Under the pieces are notes generated by a model. It was given only the letters and a program-made list of their open reading frames with translations, was not told where the DNA came from and did no database searches. A stretch of DNA of 64,000 nucleotides, from contig NC_089273.1 in NCBI RefSeq assembly GCF_963678975.1, forward strand, positions 5,472,507-5,536,506. The letters are read 5' to 3'. Origin of the DNA: Dysidea avara. Its lineage: Eukaryota; Porifera; Demospongiae; Dictyoceratida; Dysideidae. Below are positions 60,773 through 64,000 of this stretch, piece after piece; positions within the stretch are counted from its first letter, which is position 1; each line of letters starts with the position of its first letter. Position numbers and translations under genes: made by a program.

Positions 60773-61401
60773 GTGACCGGATTTCACATAACAAGGCTTC
60801 CACACACACAAAATCAAACTTACGTTTTTACCAGAAATGGATTGCTGGCCTAATACACTATCACATTCCACACTGTACTTCCTTCAGGACTGGCAAGTCT
60901 TGTTTCTGTGGCAGCTTTCTTCCGACCCTGTCAAAGCCACGAGTGGGAGATTGGCGCCATTGAATGGCCATGGCTTTGTGATAATGGTGTGTAGTGAGCT
61001 GGGACTTCACAGAGAGCTCACCAATAGTGTTCTCGGTCAATTTGGAGTGATTTGAGGGCCATGGAGAGCCCAAACTTGGCCTCTGGATTCCAATCGTCTT
61101 CTTACTCCATTTTATACCCGTATATTAAGACCACCATCCACCCCCACCCTCCCACCCTATTACTATCACCTGTGATATTATTACCCACTCGAGAAAAGCT
61201 GCCCAAAACAGGGCTAATTTTGGGTATCAGAAATGTATACACCCACTCAGTGATAGCTAGTAAATAGATGCATACTTGGTGCAAATTTTGTTTGCACAGC
61301 TGTAGGCACTGGGAAGTTATTACACAATGATTACTTAAAATCGCCATATCTCCTAACGAAGTTTTGTGCGTCGAAGCCGGGTTTTGTCAAATTCAGTCAC
61401 A
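60772..61401. mobile_element. 630-bp TA-flanked MITE
   Basis: Left end TGTGACCGGATTTCACA followed by AAGGCTTCCACACACACAAA. The right end read inward is TGTGACTGAATTTGACA followed by CCGGCTTCGACGCACAAA. TA flanks both ends (60770-60771 and 61402-61403). Ends match the 239-bp MITE (23090-23328) and the 7.45-kb element at TGTGACC(G/A)GAT(T/C)T. Short frames inside are not supported as genes. Confidence 0.75.
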
Positions 61402-61403
61402 TA

Positions 61404-62080
61404 TTTGTATGTGCTGTAGAAAACAACACTCCCATTTATATATTGTATAGCTCACTTGAGATCAACAGTGACATCAAGATGTTATTTGAGTAATATATTT
61501 ATAGAAATCAATGCCATATTGACTATAAAAAATAGAAACAGTTTCTTGTAGTCACCCCTCAATTATTTTTGTATTCTTGTCAGCAATATTTGCATTCCAA
61601 TGACACTACATGATAAACCCACCACACACACAATAGACTAAACTACTGGACTGGACTACTGGAATTTTTTTTCTTACCTTGTTATACTAAAGAAGTGTTT
61701 TATAAATTAATGCCATTCACCACAAGACATAAAACTTCCACAATGTTTTGCGAAACCATACAAAAACGTTAGTGTAGTTCAATATCGAAAATAATGTCCA
61801 CCGCTAGCAATGATACAAGCACTGTGCACTGTTAACACTGCTAATGCATCTGTATGTCTTCTCTACACTTCTGTAAAATAGCACACATTGACAGAGGTCT
61901 TACACTATGCAATTACAGTATTAACATAATAGCATCACCAACAACCTTTCAGTACCCTGAACATTCACTCTAGCTTTGCTAGCTCTTTGGTTTATAATGT
62001 TTGTAAACGGTAACAAGTGAGCAGTGTTACAGTTATCCAGAGAAAATCAGTTTACACACTTTCAAACAGGAAGGTAAGGC
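61404..62080. other. AT-rich interval; nothing recognised
   Basis: No domain-bearing frame, terminal repeat or tandem array seen. Confidence 0.3.
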
Positions 62081-62087
62081 AGCCCAT

Positions 62088-62268
62088 ATTTTGTGAAGAA
62101 TTCAAACAATAATGAACTCATACTGTTTAATTTTTATAGTAACAGAGTAATCACTGACTGGAATTCATTACCCAAATCTATTGTTGATTCTCCCTCTGTC
62201 AATGATTATAAAACACTGCTGGACAGACACTACAGTAATTGCTTATTTGATTTTTATAGTAATTAGAA
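62088..62268 (+). pseudogene. C-terminal remnant of a LINE-type retroelement
   Basis: One frame reads FYSNRVITDWNSLPKSIVDS, then PSVNDYKTLLDRHYSN and a stop. The (F/S)NRV(I/V)xxWNSLPxxxVxxxSxxxxK(xx)LD pattern is the usual C-terminus of animal LINE reverse transcriptases. Upstream coding is not visible. Confidence 0.6.
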
Positions 62269-62365
62269 TAGCTAAGTACGTAATTAATTTTGTTTATGGA
62301 TGTACAGGCATAAGCCTTTATCCTTAAAATACAAATACAACCACTAAACTAGACTACAGTCAACA

Positions 62366-63372
62366 CAGGGGTGTAGCAAAGCAAAAAACTATAGGGGGGC
62401 CACTATCGGTAACTAAAGCAGTGGCGGGGGAGGGTGTAGTTACTTGTGGGTACATGCACAGTGTGCAAAGCGCACTCAGAGCACATGCTCTCCTTCTAGG
62501 GGGGTCTGGCGGCATGCCCCCCCCCAGGGAAATATTGAAAAATAGGTGCTATGAGGTTGAATCAGGAGGCAATTTTAGCCAATAATCATAATCACAGTTA
62601 TGCTAGATAAGTAATCTTATAGCAACCTTGTATACCATGTTAATGACGTGATAGGACTGATGACATCACAAAACACAATTAATAAGGAGCTGTTAATTGA
62701 ACTAATTTCATGTTGTTAAATATACCCCCAGAAGTTATAAATTACTTGTATGCGGGATGAATTAATGAATTATAGTCTTCCCCCTGAGTATTAGCTACAT
62801 TCTGCGTTAGTTCGTAGATCCGTAGTCTTCTGGGAAGTGGGACTGCTCTGATTCAGCTTCCTCCATCAAAGGTTCGTTATTAGGGCTAGAGCCAGGGATA
62901 AAACAAAGCTACCTCTGCTAGAACCGCTCTGGGAACTGCTAGAAGCTCCTTCACTAACTGGACTCTTTGAAATAGGTCTACCACGGCTACGAATTAATTC
63001 TGACAGAGTTTTCTGGTAGTGAGACTGAGACATAACTTAACTCTCTGCAGCTGCACAGTTCTTAAATTATTTTTTAACACGAATTACACGTGAGGTGTAC
63101 GTAGCTTATTATCACTTTAAGCGCCTCTAATATTATTTCAAATAAACCAGGACCAACATTTTAATCGGTGAGAAAGGAACATAGCTTATCAGCGTCTAAG
63201 TAGGCCAATGATCTATAATTATTATGTGTCACATGGTGCATTACTGTAAAAATGATTCCTGCTACAAACTGGAGGGGCCCTGGCCTGTTCTATCTATCCA
63301 TGGCCACAGGCTAGGGGAGCCCTGGCCCCTGTGCCCCCCCCCCCCCCCCCCCGTTCCTACGCCTATGCAACG
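62366..63372. mobile_element. ~1-kb nonautonomous element with G/C-run ends
   Basis: Left end CACAGGGGTGTAGCAAAGC. The right end (CCCCCCC)n GTTCCTACGCCTATGCAA reads inward as an imperfect inverted repeat of it. Near 62470-62540 are the CGCACTC / GGGGGTCTGGCGGCATGCC blocks that also occur in the CAGGGG elements (14770-14840 and 53800-53870). No ORF. Confidence 0.5.
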
Positions 63373-63936
63373 GTATGTGTATGTCTGTTAGTGACTGTTG
63401 GAATTATGTGGATATTAAATAATATTACATAACTAGTTCTGAGAAGTGTTAATGAAATAAGAAATAATATTCAAGTGCTATCATCCATGTAACTACCTTA
63501 CCACAAAGTTGATTCCAACATTTTATTGGTGCAATAGTAACATTGAGCACCCACTTCTTCTTGGAATATCCTTTTGAACCACCAACAGAATATTCATATA
63601 GTGATAATTTATAGTGATAATTTATATTTATGTAGAGTACAGCTATAGCTCACAACATTCATATGTACGTATGGTAATAGCATTTAGGTCTTCCACACAG
63701 ATGCACTTAACAAACAAGCTGGTTGATGTCCCAGCTTTATTGCAAGTGCTCATGTTTTACACTCAAAGAATGACTGAATGGATGGGAGGAATTAAGGGAT
63801 GGATTGGTCTGAACTACATAGTATCTATTCTTATCTGGTACCTCTGATAGGTTATCATTAATGGTTTACGTAGTTGAAATGTTGCTGGAATTATGTTCTA
63901 AAAGTGTGGGAAGTGGTTGTTGAAATAGTGTCAGAT
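63373..63936. other. AT-rich interval; nothing recognised
   Basis: Words near 63400-63530 resemble 48300-48530 (AAATAATATTCAAGTGCTAT, CCATGTAACTACCTTACC), so a further dispersed repeat family exists, but no border is clear. The frame at 63614-63847 has no domain. Confidence 0.35.
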
Positions 63937-64000
63937 GTGGTGGCTCAGTGATTGAGTACTAGGGTTGTGTACACATGAGCAACATGGGGTTCTGACTGTG
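63937..64000 (+). repeat. tRNA-like SINE head (cut by window end)
   Basis: TGGTGGCTCAGTGATTGAG fits an RNA polymerase III A box (TGGCTCAGTGG type), and GGGGTTCTGACTG about 35 bp later fits a B box (GGTTCGANTCC type). The spacing and sequence are those of tRNA-derived SINEs. A tRNA gene is unlikely because the acceptor stem and anticodon arm do not pair well. Confidence 0.55.

Noticed and set aside
61052..61347. Overlapping ORFs of 71 and 81 codons
   Set aside because: They lie inside a 630-bp TA-flanked MITE and have no domain features.
63937..64000. Functional tRNA gene
   Set aside because: A- and B-box-like sequences are present but stems do not pair properly and the end is cut; a tRNA-derived SINE is the better reading.

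Overview
The window is AT-rich animal DNA, most plausibly from a marine invertebrate and best fitting a demosponge. The grounds are short (about 45-60 nt) GT..AG introns, a giant intronless-looking surface protein built of polymorphic-membrane-protein-like GGA(I/V)Y repeats with a multi-pass C-terminus (a family I know to be expanded in sponges), and a very high load of foldback elements, MITEs and minisatellites. Species is not provable from the sequence. No rRNA gene, CRISPR array or prokaryotic operon structure is seen.

Layout. 1-1160: a ~31-bp minisatellite next to a perfect-looking palindrome. 1161-11815: an island of coding sequence flanked by tracts rich in TGTTAAA/TTTAACA words. It holds a broken first exon (2237-2515), a frameshifted C2H2 zinc-finger gene on the minus strand (3292-6777) and, head to head with it across 134 bp, a multi-exon SAM-domain gene on the plus strand (6912-11219). 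11816-16299 is the left arm of a long inverted duplication whose right arm is 49386-57150. The left arm is split by a 17.8-kb element (16300-34096) with minisatellite-filled inverted ends and an 8-bp target duplication. The matching site in the right arm is unfilled. The right arm in turn carries a 2.58-kb CACTG-ended element (49637-52219) absent from the left arm. Inside the 17.8-kb element sits a second, 7.45-kb TA-flanked element (20079-27529) that carries a 698-aa transposase-like ORF, a palindrome, a MITE and a 3.2-kb minisatellite.

34097-49386, between the arms, contains the main host-like gene: 35991-46829 (minus), a secreted or membrane-anchored beta-solenoid receptor-like protein of about 3315 aa. 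It has a signal peptide, two homologous N-terminal cap-plus-solenoid blocks, near-identical 30-aa repeats, a ~237-aa higher-order repeat, a Cys-rich segment and about ten membrane spans. A TATAAATA box lies 50 nt upstream of its ATG. I also find a 3' exon that extends it beyond the stop of the long ORF.

57150-64000: TG microsatellites, a degenerate non-LTR reverse transcriptase, diverged copies of arm sequence, a TA-flanked MITE of the same terminal family as the 7.45-kb element, a retroelement C-terminal remnant and a tRNA-like SINE head at the window edge.

The genes do not form one pathway. The C2H2/SAM pair looks like a two-gene mobile cassette (inference). The 698-aa ORF is the likely mobility gene of a terminal family that also drives the local MITEs (inference). 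The giant repeat protein is the only clearly intact host-type gene.
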